Shown one piece after another: positions 40,012 to 50,449 of a DNA stretch of 64,000 nucleotides. Within the stretch, counting starts at the first letter, position 1; every line of letters starts with the position of its first letter. The notes under the pieces were generated by a model. It did not search any database. It had not been told where the DNA came from and saw nothing but the letters and a program-made list of their open reading frames with translations. Both the position numbers and the translations under genes were made by a program. The stretch is from NCBI RefSeq assembly GCF_018613795.1, contig NZ_JAGGPN010000019.1, positions 62,001 to 126,000 on the forward strand, in the 5' to 3' direction. Source of the DNA: Arthrobacter sp. ISL-65 (GTDB lineage: Bacteria; Actinomycetota; Actinomycetes; Actinomycetales; Micrococcaceae).

Positions 40012-40992
40012 ATGGACTTCTTTGAAACAATCATGTTTCCGTTCAAGTGGCTTGTGTCCATCATCATGGTGGGTTTCCACGAGGGCCTGACTGCCATCGG
40101 GCTGCCTGCGGCCTCCGGCTGGACCTGGACACTGTCCATCATCGGCCTGGTGCTGGTGATCCGTGCCGCACTGATTCCCGTGTTCGTGAAGCAGATCAAG
40201 GCTCAGCGCGGCATGCAGCTACTGCAGCCGGACCTGAAGAAGCTGCAGGAAAAGTACAAGGGCAAGACCGACCAGCTCTCCCGCCAGGCCATGGCGCAGG
40301 AGCAGATGGCCATGTACAAGAAGCACGGCACCAACCCGTTCTCGGCCTGCCTGCCCATGCTGATCCAGATGCCGTTCTTCTTCGCGCTGTTCCAGGTGCT
40401 GTCCGGCGTCGCGAACGCCAGCTCCAGCGGCCAGGGCATTGGCGCCATGAGCGCGAACCAGGTCCAGCAGTTCGACAAGTCCAGCATCTTCGGCGCTCCG
40501 CTGTCCGCGACCCTGCTCCACGGCACGCCCCCGGGCGGCAACGAGGTCGCTGTGTGGATCCTCTCGATCATCATGATCCTGGCCATGACGGCCTCGCAGT
40601 TCATCACGCAGAAGCAGATCATGGCGAAGAACATGTCCGAAGAGGCCATGGCCAGCCCGTTCATGCGCCAGCAGAAGATGATGCTCTACATCCTGCCGAT
40701 CGTGTTCGGTGTGGGCGGCATCAACTTCCCCATCGGTGTCCTCATCTACTGGACCACCACCAACCTGTGGACCATGGGCCAGCAGTTCTTTGTCATCCGC
40801 CGCATGCCGACGCCGGGATCCCCCGCCGCCAAGGCTCTCGCCGAGCGCCGTGCCGCCAAGGGCCTTCCAGCCCTTCCTATCCTGGGCGGCAAGAAGGCCG
40901 ACGTCGAAGGTGAAGCAGCTGCCGCCGCCGCGGTTGCGCAGGCCCGGGCGCAGCGCATTCAGCCACAACGTAAGAACAGGAAGAAGAAGTAA
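40012..40992 (+). CDS. yidC: Membrane protein insertase YidC
   Basis: A 326-aa Oxa1-type insertase with five helices: the first near residue 10, then IIGLVLVIRAALIPVFVKQIKAQ with the hydrophilic-groove Arg, the conserved cytoplasmic hairpin (MYKKHGTNPFSACLPMLIQMPFFFALF), and a basic tail (QPQRKNRKKK) that can bind the ribosome. Its stop overlaps the jag ATG by one base. Confidence 0.96.
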   Translation: MDFFETIMFPFKWLVSIIMVGFHEGLTAIGLPAASGWTWTLSIIGLVLVIRAALIPVFVKQIKAQRGMQLLQPDLKKLQEKYKGKTDQLSRQAMAQEQMAMYKKHGTNPFSACLPMLIQMPFFFALFQVLSGVANASSSGQGIGAMSANQVQQFDKSSIFGAPLSATLLHGTPPGGNEVAVWILSIIMILAMTASQFITQKQIMAKNMSEEAMASPFMRQQKMMLYILPIVFGVGGINFPIGVLIYWTTTNLWTMGQQFFVIRRMPTPGSPAAKALAERRAAKGLPALPILGGKKADVEGEAAAAAAVAQARAQRIQPQRKNRKKK

Positions 40993-41555
40993 TGTCTGTT
41001 GAGAGCTCTGAACACGCACTTTCCGCTGAAGCCGGCGAAGACCAGGACTCCGTTGCCTCTACCGCAAACGCGGGCAAGGGCACGACGGCAAGCCGCCTGG
41101 AAGAAGAGGGCGATGTAGCCGCCGACTACCTTGAGGAACTGCTCGACATCGCCGACATCGACGGCGACATTGACATCGAGGTCCGCAACGGACGCACCTA
41201 CATCTCGATCGTGGCCGAGGAAGAGTCCGCGGGGCTGGAAAGCCTCGTTGGTCAGGACGGCGAGGTCCTGGAAGCCCTTCAGGAACTGACCCGTCTGTCC
41301 GTTCTTTCCGCGACGGAAAACCGCTCACGCCTGGTGCTTGACATCAACGGCTACCGGAAGGAACGGGCAGGTCACCTGCAGAAGATCGCTGAGGACGCCG
41401 TTGCCAGCGTCAAGGAAACAGGCGAGCCCGTAGCGCTGGAGCCCATGAGCGCCTACGAGCGGAAGATCGTCCACGACGCCGTCGCCGACCTTGGATTCGT
41501 CAGCGAGTCCGAGGGCGAGGGTGCAGGCCGGCACATCGTCGTTTCCGCCGACTGA
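40992..41555 (+). CDS. jag: Jag/KhpB RNA-binding protein (KH-R3H)
   Basis: 187 aa. An acidic N-terminal third, a KH-like region (YLEELLDIADIDGDIDIEV, VGQDGEVLEALQELTRL with the GxxG-type turn) and a C-terminal R3H domain (PMSAYERKIVHDAVADL). It is an RNA-binding regulator linked to cell envelope growth in other bacteria. It is coupled to yidC. Confidence 0.93.
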   Translation: MSVESSEHALSAEAGEDQDSVASTANAGKGTTASRLEEEGDVAADYLEELLDIADIDGDIDIEVRNGRTYISIVAEEESAGLESLVGQDGEVLEALQELTRLSVLSATENRSRLVLDINGYRKERAGHLQKIAEDAVASVKETGEPVALEPMSAYERKIVHDAVADLGFVSESEGEGAGRHIVVSAD

Positions 41556-41574
41556 ATCGTTGGCTGACTTACTG

Positions 41575-42225
41575 ATGGTTGCAATTACGGCAGCGGAGCG
41601 CCAGGCTGCGGAGAAGATCTTCGGCGACCGCTTCGGCCTGGCGGAACGGTATGTCGAACACCTGGCGACGTCAGGCACCGAGCGCGGGCTTATCGGACCG
41701 CGGGAAATCCCCAGGCTCTGGGGACGCCACGTCCTGAACTGCGCGGTGATCGAGAGTGAAATTCCCCGGGGCAGCCACGTGGCCGACGTCGGGAGTGGCG
41801 CCGGACTCCCGGGCCTTTGCCTTGCTATCGCCCGCCCTGACCTTGAACTGACGCTCATCGAACCGCTGGAGCGCCGGGTGATCTGGCTTCAGGAAGTGGT
41901 TGACGATCTCGGTTTGAGTAATGTCACCGTCATGCGCACGCGTGCCGAACTTGCCGTTGGGATGGTGACGGCCGACGTCGTGACCGCCCGGGCAGTGTCC
42001 GCACTGAGCAATCTTGCAGGCCTCACCATTCCGCTGCTCGGCGGCGAGGGTGAAGTCGTGGCCATCAAGGGTCGCAGTGCCGCCGATGAGATCGACAAGG
42101 CGGCTAAGGTCATTCGCAAGCTTGGCGGCGTGGAGACGTCGGTGGTCACAGTAGGCCAAGACCTGCTCGAGGAGCCCACCACGGTGGTGCGCATCGTAGT
42201 TAAGAAGACCCAAAAGAGGGCCTAG
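41575..42225 (+). CDS. rsmG: 16S rRNA (guanine-N7) methyltransferase RsmG/GidB
   Basis: 216 aa from ATG 41575; methylates G527 of 16S rRNA using SAM, and its loss gives low-level streptomycin resistance. The SAM motif is VADVGSGAGLPGLCLAIARP, then LIEPLERRVIWLQEV, and VTARAVSALSNL follows. An earlier in-frame start would overlap jag; ATG 41575 is the simplest choice. Confidence 0.94.
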   Translation: MVAITAAERQAAEKIFGDRFGLAERYVEHLATSGTERGLIGPREIPRLWGRHVLNCAVIESEIPRGSHVADVGSGAGLPGLCLAIARPDLELTLIEPLERRVIWLQEVVDDLGLSNVTVMRTRAELAVGMVTADVVTARAVSALSNLAGLTIPLLGGEGEVVAIKGRSAADEIDKAAKVIRKLGGVETSVVTVGQDLLEEPTTVVRIVVKKTQKRA

Positions 42226-42310
42226 CCCCGCAAGGTGCCGCGGGTCCTTGGGGTGTAGCGGTTAGGCTAGAGAACGGCAGTGAAAGCCGAACGAGAGTGA
42301 GTGTGTCCCA

Positions 42311-43363
42311 GTGACCAGTAGCGAAACCTCCACGCAGCGGATTCCCCCGTTCGTGTCTCTGGGGTCGGCGCGTGCCTTTGGCGCATCACCGGTCGCTACG
42401 ACAGTAAATCAGTCCAATCCGGTTGCAGGCACGAGCGCGGCCAAGGTTTCACGTGAAACTGCCGCCCGGGGCAACGTCTTGGACACGCTGGATGATTCGA
42501 GCCCCATCGCCCGGGAACTCGCGCACGAGAACAGGAGGCGGGAACGCCTCCTCGGCCGCAACCTGCCGAAGCCGGAGAAGACACGGATCTTCACGGTTTC
42601 AAACCAAAAGGGTGGAGTGGGAAAGACCACAACCACCGTCAACATCGCTGCAGCGCTGGCGGCGGCGGGCTTGAACGTCCTGGTCATCGACATCGACCCG
42701 CAGGGCAACGCGTCCACGGCACTGGGCATTGAGCACCATGCCGACGTCGACAGCATCTACGATGTCCTGATCAACGATCTGCCTCTGGAAGACGTAGTCG
42801 CACCGTGCCCGGACATCAGCAACCTCATCTGCGCCCCGGCCACCATCCACTTGGCCGGCGCCGAGATCGAACTCGTTTCCCTGGTGGCACGGGAGCAGCG
42901 CCTCCGCCGCGCCATCGACGTCTATGCCAAGTCCCGGCAGAAGAAGGGCGAGCAGCGGCTCGACTACATCTTCATTGACTGCCCGCCCAGCCTGGGCCTG
43001 CTGACGGTCAATGCCTTCTGTGCGGCCGGCGAAGTACTCATCCCCATTCAGTGCGAATACTACGCACTCGAGGGACTGAGCCAGCTGCTGAAGAACATTG
43101 AGATGATCCAGAAGCACTTGAATGCAGAACTGGAAGTTTCCACGATCCTCCTCACCATGTACGACGGGCGCACCAACCTGGCCGCCCAGGTGGCAGCTGA
43201 AGTCAGGCAGCACTTTCCGGAGCAGGTCCTTGGCGCCGTCGTTCCGCGCTCTGTGCGGATCTCCGAAGCGCCGAGTTACCAGCAGACCGTCATGACCTAC
43301 GATCCATCCTCCAGCGGCGCGTTGTCCTACCTGGAAGCCGCAGCGGAAATCGCTGAGCGTTAG
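42311..43363 (+). CDS. parA: Chromosome-partitioning ATPase ParA
   Basis: 350 aa with GTG start. The ParA/Soj ATPase begins near residue 95: deviant Walker [41 protein letters not shown] and the nucleoid-binding C-terminal half. The first 90 residues are an extra low-complexity extension (mycobacterial ParA is also extended). A perfect parS site is embedded in the coding sequence at 42446-42459, within this extension. The gene is separated from parB by 67 nt with a hairpin. Confidence 0.96.
   Translation: MTSSETSTQRIPPFVSLGSARAFGASPVATTVNQSNPVAGTSAAKVSRETAARGNVLDTLDDSSPIARELAHENRRRERLLGRNLPKPEKTRIFTVSNQKGGVGKTTTTVNIAAALAAAGLNVLVIDIDPQGNASTALGIEHHADVDSIYDVLINDLPLEDVVAPCPDISNLICAPATIHLAGAEIELVSLVAREQRLRRAIDVYAKSRQKKGEQRLDYIFIDCPPSLGLLTVNAFCAAGEVLIPIQCEYYALEGLSQLLKNIEMIQKHLNAELEVSTILLTMYDGRTNLAAQVAAEVRQHFPEQVLGAVVPRSVRISEAPSYQQTVMTYDPSSSGALSYLEAAAEIAER
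42446..42459. other. parS site (inside parA)
   Basis: Perfect GTTTCACGTGAAAC palindrome in the N-terminal extension of parA. Confidence 0.92.
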
Positions 43364-43388
43364 AATTTTCCAAACACAGCAACAGCCG

Positions 43389-43409
43389 GAGCCCGGCATA
43401 GCCGGGCTC
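43389..43409 (+). other. Perfect hairpin between parA and parB
   Basis: GAGCCCGGC, a 3-nt ATA loop and GCCGGGCTC, followed by TTCC. It lies 22 nt upstream of the parB ATG and could attenuate or tune parB expression relative to parA. Confidence 0.65.
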
Positions 43410-43430
43410 TTCCGATGGAGGGAATCATCC

Positions 43431-44750
43431 ATGAGCGATAAGCGACGCGGGCTCGGTCGCGGTCTTGGCGCACTCATTCCAAGTTCCGCGTCCGCAAGCG
43501 CTTCGGGTAACGGAGCAGCTCCGTCGCGCCCTGTGGATCTCTTCTTCCCGGAGGCGCGCAAGACGGCTGAACCCGTCCCGGCCGTTGAGCCGGACAAGTC
43601 TGACCTCGACGAAACGGCTGCACGCCGCTCCGGTCGGAAGGCTTCGGCGGAGTCTCCGGCTGAAGCGGAGGCTGCCGCAGGCAGCGAGGGTGCTTCGGAT
43701 GCGGTAAAGCCCTCCCCTGCCAAGTCCACGGCGAAGACTGCTGCTTCCCGGAGCGGTGCTTCGGAAGCCCGCGCGGGTTCCGCCAAGAATGCTGAGGAGT
43801 CCGAAGCCGTTCGCCCGGACACGTCTGCGGCGGATGAGCCTAAGAACGGTTCCGCTTCTGCCCAGTCTGCCGCTGCCGGGGGCAACGCAGAATCCGCTAC
43901 TGTCGCGGACAACGGCGTTGACCTCGTCGAGGTTCCAGGCGTGCGTTTTGCCGAGATTCCTGTCACGGACATCCATCCAAACCGCAAACAGCCCCGTTCC
44001 GTCTTCGATGAGGACGACATGGCGGAGCTTGTTCACTCTGTTCGTGAAATAGGCGTCCTCCAGCCAATTGTGGTGCGTACTTCAACCGAAAAAGGTGGAG
44101 AACCGTACGAGCTGGTGATGGGTGAGCGCCGGTGGCGTGCCGTACAGGCTGCTGGACTCTCCACGATTCCGGCGATTGTTCGTGATACGACGGATGATGA
44201 CCTGCTCCGTGACGCGCTGCTGGAGAACCTGCACCGCAGTCAGCTCAATCCGCTCGAAGAAGCTGCCGCGTACCAGCAGCTGCTTGAGGACTTTGGCACG
44301 ACGCACGAGCAGCTGGCTGACCGCATCGGTCGCTCCCGCCCTCAGGTGTCCAACACCCTGCGGCTCCTGAAGCTTCCGCCGCTGGTGCAGCGTCGTGTCG
44401 CAGCAAATGTGCTCTCGGCCGGCCACGCCAGGGCTCTCCTCTCGCTGCCGGATGCGGCGTCCATGGAACGCCTGGCGCAGAAGATTGTGGCTGAGGGCAT
44501 GTCGGTACGCGCCACCGAGGAAGCAGTCACGCTGCACCGTGAACCCGCGACGCCAGCGAAGAACAACATTCCTCGCCCGGGCGCACGTCACGAACGGCTG
44601 GATTACTTGGCGTCCTCGCTCTCGGACAGGCTCGACACCAACGTGAAGATCTCGCTTGGCGCTCGTAAGGGACGTGTGAGTATCGAGTTTGCGAGCGTTG
44701 AGGACCTGAACCGCATAATGGATGTCTTAGCGCCGGGCGCCGAAAACTAA
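43431..44750 (+). CDS. parB: Chromosome-partitioning protein ParB (CTPase, parS-binding)
   Basis: 439 aa. ATG at 43431 follows GGAGGGAA. The first 30 residues hold the ParA-stimulating motif ([14 protein letters not shown]). A long Ala/Ser/Glu-rich linker extends to about residue 160, then the conserved core follows: [14 protein letters not shown], the CTP-binding [25 protein letters not shown], and the HTH region ([20 protein letters not shown]). The C-terminal dimerisation domain ends the protein. Its targets are the parS palindromes just downstream. Confidence 0.96.
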   Translation: MSDKRRGLGRGLGALIPSSASASASGNGAAPSRPVDLFFPEARKTAEPVPAVEPDKSDLDETAARRSGRKASAESPAEAEAAAGSEGASDAVKPSPAKSTAKTAASRSGASEARAGSAKNAEESEAVRPDTSAADEPKNGSASAQSAAAGGNAESATVADNGVDLVEVPGVRFAEIPVTDIHPNRKQPRSVFDEDDMAELVHSVREIGVLQPIVVRTSTEKGGEPYELVMGERRWRAVQAAGLSTIPAIVRDTTDDDLLRDALLENLHRSQLNPLEEAAAYQQLLEDFGTTHEQLADRIGRSRPQVSNTLRLLKLPPLVQRRVAANVLSAGHARALLSLPDAASMERLAQKIVAEGMSVRATEEAVTLHREPATPAKNNIPRPGARHERLDYLASSLSDRLDTNVKISLGARKGRVSIEFASVEDLNRIMDVLAPGAEN

Positions 44751-44767
44751 AGAATAAGCCAACGATC

Positions 44768-44797
44768 AGGGCCCGTTCTTAAGAACGGGCCCTTTGC
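44768..44797 (+). terminator. Rho-independent terminator of parB
   Basis: A perfect 13-bp stem without loop spacer (AGGGCCCGTTCTT/AAGAACGGGCCCT, 44768-44793) lies 18 nt after the parB stop and is followed by TTGCTGTT. Confidence 0.9.
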
Positions 44798-45424
44798 TGT
44801 TCCTGCGCGCGATGGATGCCGACAGTCAATTTACGGCTTCCAAGTGATCGTGCCGTTACTGTGATGACGGCACAGCAGGGTGGCTGTGAGCAGGGCGCGG
44901 CGCTACTGAGGGTGCTGCAATCCGTACTCGCTTGGATACTTTTGACTCCTGGGGCTCTAGACGGAGCCGGCTCACTGGTTGCGGAGTCTTGCCTGGCAGC
45001 AGCGTCCAGCGCTTCCCATGGCCGTGGAGCGACGCATGCGGGGCAGTCAGACCCGGGCTTGAGCGTCCGCAGCTGCAAACTTCGGCGAGGAAAATCACTC
45101 CAGACCTTGTGCCTACCGGCAAATACCCCTGGTCCCTTATCTCGGGTGGGCCGGGCGGGACGCGCCTATGACGATAGTTTGCGTGGCGGAGCGTGCTGCA
45201 GGGCAAGGTCGGGTGGGGCGGCCATTCTTCGCGTGCTGTGGCGCGCGGTTCGACAGTCAGTGACCATTTCTGACAGTGACGGACGTGTTTGATGACCCGC
45301 ATATGTAGACCTGAAGCGCGTATTGGACTTGCAGATCGCCTGGGCCCCGCCCACCATGACTCTGACCCAAGCTCGGGACGTTCACTACGCGATTGGACCA
45401 GCGCAACCCTCGCGATCCGGGGCT

Positions 45425-45438
45425 GTTTCACGTGAAAC
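45425..45438. other. parS site
   Basis: GTTTCACGTGAAAC with T and A flanks, so the full 16-bp consensus TGTTTCACGTGAAACA is perfect at 45424-45439. Confidence 0.95.
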
Positions 45439-45871
45439 AGGCGAGTTGTCCGATGCAGATCCGACCAGGCTCACATCAGCTACCGCTGGGTTGTACGGGC
45501 TTTGTTCTGTTCTGTTATCTTCCCTCAATATTCTCGGCGCTTCCCGTGACTCGCGCGCCGAAGGCTAAGTCGGCAGGGGCCGGTCTGTTCCATGCCTCGC
45601 GCTTCGGTGGAACGGTAACTGCTTTCGCCCCTGCGCGCCCGCAGCCTCGGCTCACTGGGTAGTCGCGGCTGCAGTATCCCGACATCCGCTCCCGGGGCGT
45701 TTGGACTTGGAGCGACCGGTGTGGCCGCAGGCTGCACCGGCCGTGTTCTGGCCAGTGGGGCGGACCCGGCCTTCAGCAGCATACTCTTTGACGCGCCGTT
45801 CTTGATGGCCCATATGGACGAGGCCCCCATTGGACGCGTCTCGAGGCTGTCGGCAGCTGGGTGCTCCTTGC

Positions 45872-45885
45872 GTTTCACGTGAAAC
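45872..45885. other. parS site
   Basis: Perfect 14-bp GTTTCACGTGAAAC, flanked by C and A. Confidence 0.94.
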
Positions 45886-46559
45886 ATACCGCTGACCGGT
45901 ACGTTTCGCGTGTGCCAAGATGTTGGGGCGGATGATTCGTTCTGTCCACGGGGATGTAGAGATGGCTGTCGGCTGCTCCGTCCGCGGGTTCGGGACGTTC
46001 TAGCGCTTTCTGCTCTGGTGCGGTACCCTACTGCGGCGGAAGCGTGGCGCGGCACGCTATGTAAGCACCCGCTGGGCCACGGTGTCTACCTCAGAATGAG
46101 CGCACCGCATGCGTTCCCCGGGCGCTTCGGCGGCTCATGGCCAAGCCAGGCAGGTATGGACTACAGGAGTTCGGCAGGTGGAATAGACCTGGACATCACG
46201 TACGCCTCGAGACAAAACATGACAGCGTGCTGTGCAGAGGACTTCTTGAAGAGACAGTAGCGGACCTGCGGCCTGGGCGGCGGACACGACTCACCGCGCG
46301 GACTGTCATCCTATGTTCAGCGGGACCAAGGCGCAGGTGACGACGGAGGCCGCGCGGGCACGAGCTATCAGTTCAGGGGCCAACGGTCGCAGACCCCGAT
46401 ATGGTCGGTTCCAACTCCCCTGCGGCTGGGAGTGGGGTGCGTGGAGCTATCGCATCCGGCGGCACCTCGATGCGGCGCCTCTCCTGCAAGAAGTTCCTAG
46501 CCGCGTGAGGGGCATCGCATGTCGAACACTGGGTGTTGGACTAGCTCTGCGGTGGCGCC

Positions 46560-46572
46560 GTTTCACGTGAAC
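46560..46572. other. Damaged parS site (one A lost)
   Basis: Reads GTTTCACGTGAACA: the left half is intact, the right half lacks one A. It probably binds ParB weakly or not at all. Confidence 0.7.
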
Positions 46573-47004
46573 ATGACCCCCTCTGCGTCGACGTGAGGTG
46601 GTCCAACGCGTCTCGCCCTGGGATTGAGTGTGGGAGCCCTTTCCAACGTGCCATTGATGCTTCCGAAAGCCGCAGTACCGAGCCGCGCGGGCAGACTAGA
46701 TGCCGGTGCCGAAGCGGCGCCGGTGCGATTGGCTTGGGGTCTTCGCCGCGATCTTCAACGTCGGAGGACGGGGGCGCCGCCCGGAACGACACACACCACT
46801 AGGTAAAACTCCGCGATCGCACGCTAGCGGTGATCCGGAATGCAATGCGTGTAAGCGCCGCCGCCTCTTATGCAGCAGGCGGCTCAAAGCCGGGTGGCAC
46901 AAATTAGGAATCACCTGGTCGCATCCACATGCGAGCCGGGCCTGACGACCAACCGACGACGGCAGTATTGGTGCTGCACATCCTGTCTGCGAGGTGGTGA
47001 TAGA

Positions 47005-47052
47005 CCGGTGGATAACCCTGTGGATAACCCTGTGGGTAACGCTGGGGATATG
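47005..47052 (-). repeat. Tandem 12-bp DnaA-box repeat, array 1
   Basis: Four contiguous 12-mers: CCGGTGGATAAC, CCTGTGGATAAC, CCTGTGGGTAAC, GCTGGGGATATG. Unit 2 contains a perfect minus-strand DnaA box (47019-47027); units 1 and 3 are one mismatch away. All point the same way. Confidence 0.85.
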
Positions 47053-47135
47053 GGGCTGCGGAAGTGGCGAGGGACCACCCGTTCGGCGGCCCTGTGATGG
47101 CCTTAGTGTTCTGTGCGGTCGGGCTTCCCGTATTT

Positions 47136-47149
47136 GTTTCACGTGAAAC
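47136..47149. other. parS site
   Basis: Perfect 14-bp GTTTCACGTGAAAC, flanked by T and G, 84 bp after DnaA-box array 1. Confidence 0.94.
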
Positions 47150-47383
47150 GCCACGTTGCCAGACGGCGGCTGTCACGGTGCAGTCAGGTGCCTCAGTTGC
47201 GGCACGCCTTGGAGCATTAAAAAGGTTTCCTAAAAGGTGATTCTCGGCACAATTACCAAGGAACCTTGAAGGTTGCATCGCGTCACGCCGGGAGGCTACG
47301 CCGACTCGCCCGCCGAACGGCGCGGGCGTGAGGTGTGAGATCGCTCATGGAGCTGACCGTATGCCCACAGTGCGGCCGAGATG

Positions 47384-47431
47384 CCTGTGGATAAGCATGT
47401 GGATTCACCTGTGGATAAGACTGTGAATAAA
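47384..47431 (-). repeat. Tandem 12-bp DnaA-box repeat, array 2
   Basis: Four contiguous 12-mers: CCTGTGGATAAG, CATGTGGATTCA, CCTGTGGATAAG, ACTGTGAATAAA. Units 1 and 3 hold perfect boxes (47386-47394 and 47410-47418). Same period, orientation and unit sequence as array 1, 380 bp away. Confidence 0.85.
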
Positions 47432-48810
47432 GTCACCGTGAGGCCCAGTGAATACACATATGACAGGGGGCCCAATCGCTTTGCGCGGAGTCACCGTCCC
47501 CTATCGCGACAGCGATCAGAATGGATAGTGAAGTTGGGCCACGGCTCGAGCTGGGCGACCTTGGTCCCGCGACTGTGCCTACCCGGATGACGCCAAGGTT
47601 CGTCGGACCTGACCCATCACCTGGGAGGGCACGAATGGAAAATCATCGCTGCATCGGAGAGCAGGAGTTGGCCTCATGACTGACGCCTCTCGATCCGCGG
47701 GCGCCAGATAATGGCCTGAGGCTCTCGACGCATAGACATCCGTACAGCACGTGTTGCCGCGAGGACCAGGGTGCGATTGCGATGCGTTCGATGCGCGTCT
47801 CCACGGAGGCCGCGCCTGCGCGTTATCTTTGCACTCCTAGGACAGTGGTGTTGTGCGCCCCGCCGAAGGTTTTGTGGTTCTAGGCCAGCGTCGGTTTGTT
47901 GTGATGATGGCTAGGGCCGGATCGTGAAATGGGTCCTCGGCGAAGCTGGCGCCGCGCGGCGGAATCCCTTAGACCGGGTGGGAAGCTGGTGCGGACCTAA
48001 CGTTTCGGCGGGGCCGTGGGCCGTATTCCCTCCGCCTCGTAAGGTGCTTCATCACCGGGCAATGACCCGACGTCGCAATCTCCGACTTCCATCGGGCTGA
48101 GCACGGCGTCGACTCCGCATACCGCATTCCCCTCTGAGAGGGAAGGCCGAGGACCGGGAGGAGCTGAGACCGCCCTGGGTTCGCGAGGGAGCTGTCGATA
48201 GACCAGGAGCAGTGGACCAGAAACTGGAGTGGAAGCTACGAGGAGGCCGGAAGGGTACCGAGGCGAATAGCTCAAACGGGTTACACGACAAGACCTCGTC
48301 TCGTATGGAGACGCCGCCCAGTCTAGTGACGTATTCCGCACTGCTCGTCCCCCCATTCCCCCACTGGTCCGGAAACGAAGGCCGTTGGGACATGGGGCGG
48401 TCCCATCTTGTGTTGGGTCTACTTGGCGGATCCAGCTGTGGCTGGCGGTATCCGGGCAGCCGGGCTTGGACTATGCCATCATGTGGCGCGGACAGAGCCC
48501 TGGTCGCATGAAGCCCGATGGTGGCACCTGGCCCGCAGCATTGGCCTTCTGGCACTCGGGCTGGCTGTCCTGGCTTCGTCGGAACGGCCGTCCGTGACGC
48601 GCCAAAAGGAGATCTCGCGCTACGGTGCGCCAGACTTCCGCTCATGTGATTGGTGCTCAAAGGGGGGTCCGCTTGTCGTCTTGCGATCCGATCGCCGGCG
48701 ATCCCCCGGCTCGATCGGACACTGCGGTCATGATGCGCCACACTACTCAGGGATTGTTGCCAGGCAGTGGCGCTTCCCTGCGGCGGCCAATCTGAACTGG
48801 TGCGCGCGGT

Positions 48811-48824
48811 GTTTCACGTGAAAC
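48811..48824. other. parS site
   Basis: Perfect 14-bp GTTTCACGTGAAAC, flanked by T and T; only 56 bp from the next site. Confidence 0.94.
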
Positions 48825-48866
48825 TATTGGGGTTGCTCCCCTGCCGAGGCTAGCGGGATCAGTGTC

Positions 48867-48880
48867 GTTTCACGTGAAAC
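48867..48880. other. parS site
   Basis: Perfect 14-bp GTTTCACGTGAAAC, flanked by C and A. Confidence 0.94.
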
Positions 48881-49889
48881 ATTGGCTTCGGCTTCTCGCA
48901 GAAGGTTTTTCCAGGGTGCCTCATATTGCGCAGCGTCAGGCATGGAGCCGTCGGGAGGCGACTGTCAGTTCCTGGGGCGCTGATGTAGAGCAACGCTTTG
49001 ATGGGAATCTGCCTCTCGAACGCCCTGATTTGGGCTTGCAGCTGCCGTGGGCCGAGTGATAGGAGAAGGCACACGCGGAGTACACCCAAACCCTGCGGCT
49101 ACAGGGTCCGCGCCCGGCCACCTTTACAAGTGTGCAGCAGGGAAATCAGGGTCGTGATGTGAGTCCCCATTTGTACCTACTCGCTGAGAACGCACGGAAA
49201 GCCACGGCTAACACCTCTTAAACTGTGTCCGCCACTCGGGGATAAGATCAGGCCTGGAGTTGCTCTAGGTTTCAGGTCTTTGCAGCTTGAATCGAGAAGA
49301 ACAACCTTCCCATTCTCAGTGCGGGGGCGGCGCCGCTCAGCGCTGGTATCGGCAATCGGCGATCGGCGTCCGAGACATGCGACCGCAGCCAGTGGCTGGC
49401 CCCGCGTTTGGGTCCGCTTGCGGGAACCTCGGAACTGGTGCCGTCTGGGTCTGCTTTGTATCAGGCCGTGGGTCTGTCTGCAACCGCAGCCGTACTCATA
49501 AGGTATATATGGGTGCTCCCGTCCACAGCCCGCGTCGTGGGTTCGGGGTGCTCATAGGCTGGCTCACCGGAGGGCTAGAAGTGCTTGTATGTGTGGATTC
49601 GGTGAGCACGTAGTGCTGGCACCCATCTGGGCCAGTAGTTCGTCGTGCGGTGCGGGGCCGCGAGATGCTGCAAAAGCGGGGAGCCCCCACGGTACGACAT
49701 CCATGTCGTCATATGTCTGCTCGACCTCCAGTGGCGCAAGACCCTGAGGGAGGGGTACGCGGTGGAGTGGGCTCGCCGTTGGCGAGGCGATTGAGCTAGT
49801 CCAGGGGTAGTTTTCGTAGCAGGCCGTCTCGTTTTTCGGTGATCTCGGTTCTGCGCATCCAGATGCCTCGACTGGTTAGGGTCGTTCAT

Positions 49890-49903
49890 GTTTCACGTGA
49901 AAC
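49890..49903. other. parS site
   Basis: Perfect 14-bp GTTTCACGTGAAAC, flanked by T and G. Confidence 0.94.
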
Positions 49904-50435
49904 GTATCCGGCTCAGAGCGCTCCCAACACCACCCTGCCCTCCAGGCACCAGTTTCTGCGGTTGGGTGCAAAAATATGTCCAGGGGCTCCTTGCTTCATT
50001 TGTTAAACCACCCCTAACCATTTCGATACGCGAAGCGCAACGACGGCGACCTGCTCGCTCGTCGGAATCCGCACAACGTTGCCTAGCAACTATTCCCCTA
50101 CATGAACAGTGCGCCAGCATCCAGGTGGCGACTGACCATGACCTTGAGTATTGAACGGGCCGCTGCGGGGCCCTACGTTCCAGGCTTACATCTACCGCTT
50201 CGGCAAAGGTGGCAGTTCCCTTTGGTGGCTACTTCCGCGACCTTCAAGCTTGTAGCGAACCAGGCCACCACACTGGGCGTGGTGGTGAAGCGGTCAAAAG
50301 TCGTCCGCTGATCGTGCGCCAAAGCGGAATTGGAGTGTCCCGTTCGTCGGCAATGCTAGAGGACGACGGGCGAAGAGCCATGATCACCGGCTCGCGACCC
50401 GGTTCCGCATTGTCCGATGGCTGGGTCCACTGATC

Positions 50436-50449
50436 GTTTCACGTGAAAC
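50436..50449. other. parS site
   Basis: Perfect 14-bp GTTTCACGTGAAAC, flanked by C and A; last site before trxA. Confidence 0.94.

Noticed and set aside
44856-45431. 191-aa minus-strand ORF in the parS domain
   Set aside because: No recognisable motif, no Shine-Dalgarno, overlaps other equally long frames.
47381-47590. ORF beginning MPVDKHVDSPVDKTVNK
   Set aside because: The protein repeat is a by-product of the 12-bp DnaA-box array; no ribosome-binding site.
48052-48741. 229-aa minus-strand ORF in the parS domain
   Set aside because: Arg/Ser/Pro-rich composition typical of random GC-rich frames and no family features.
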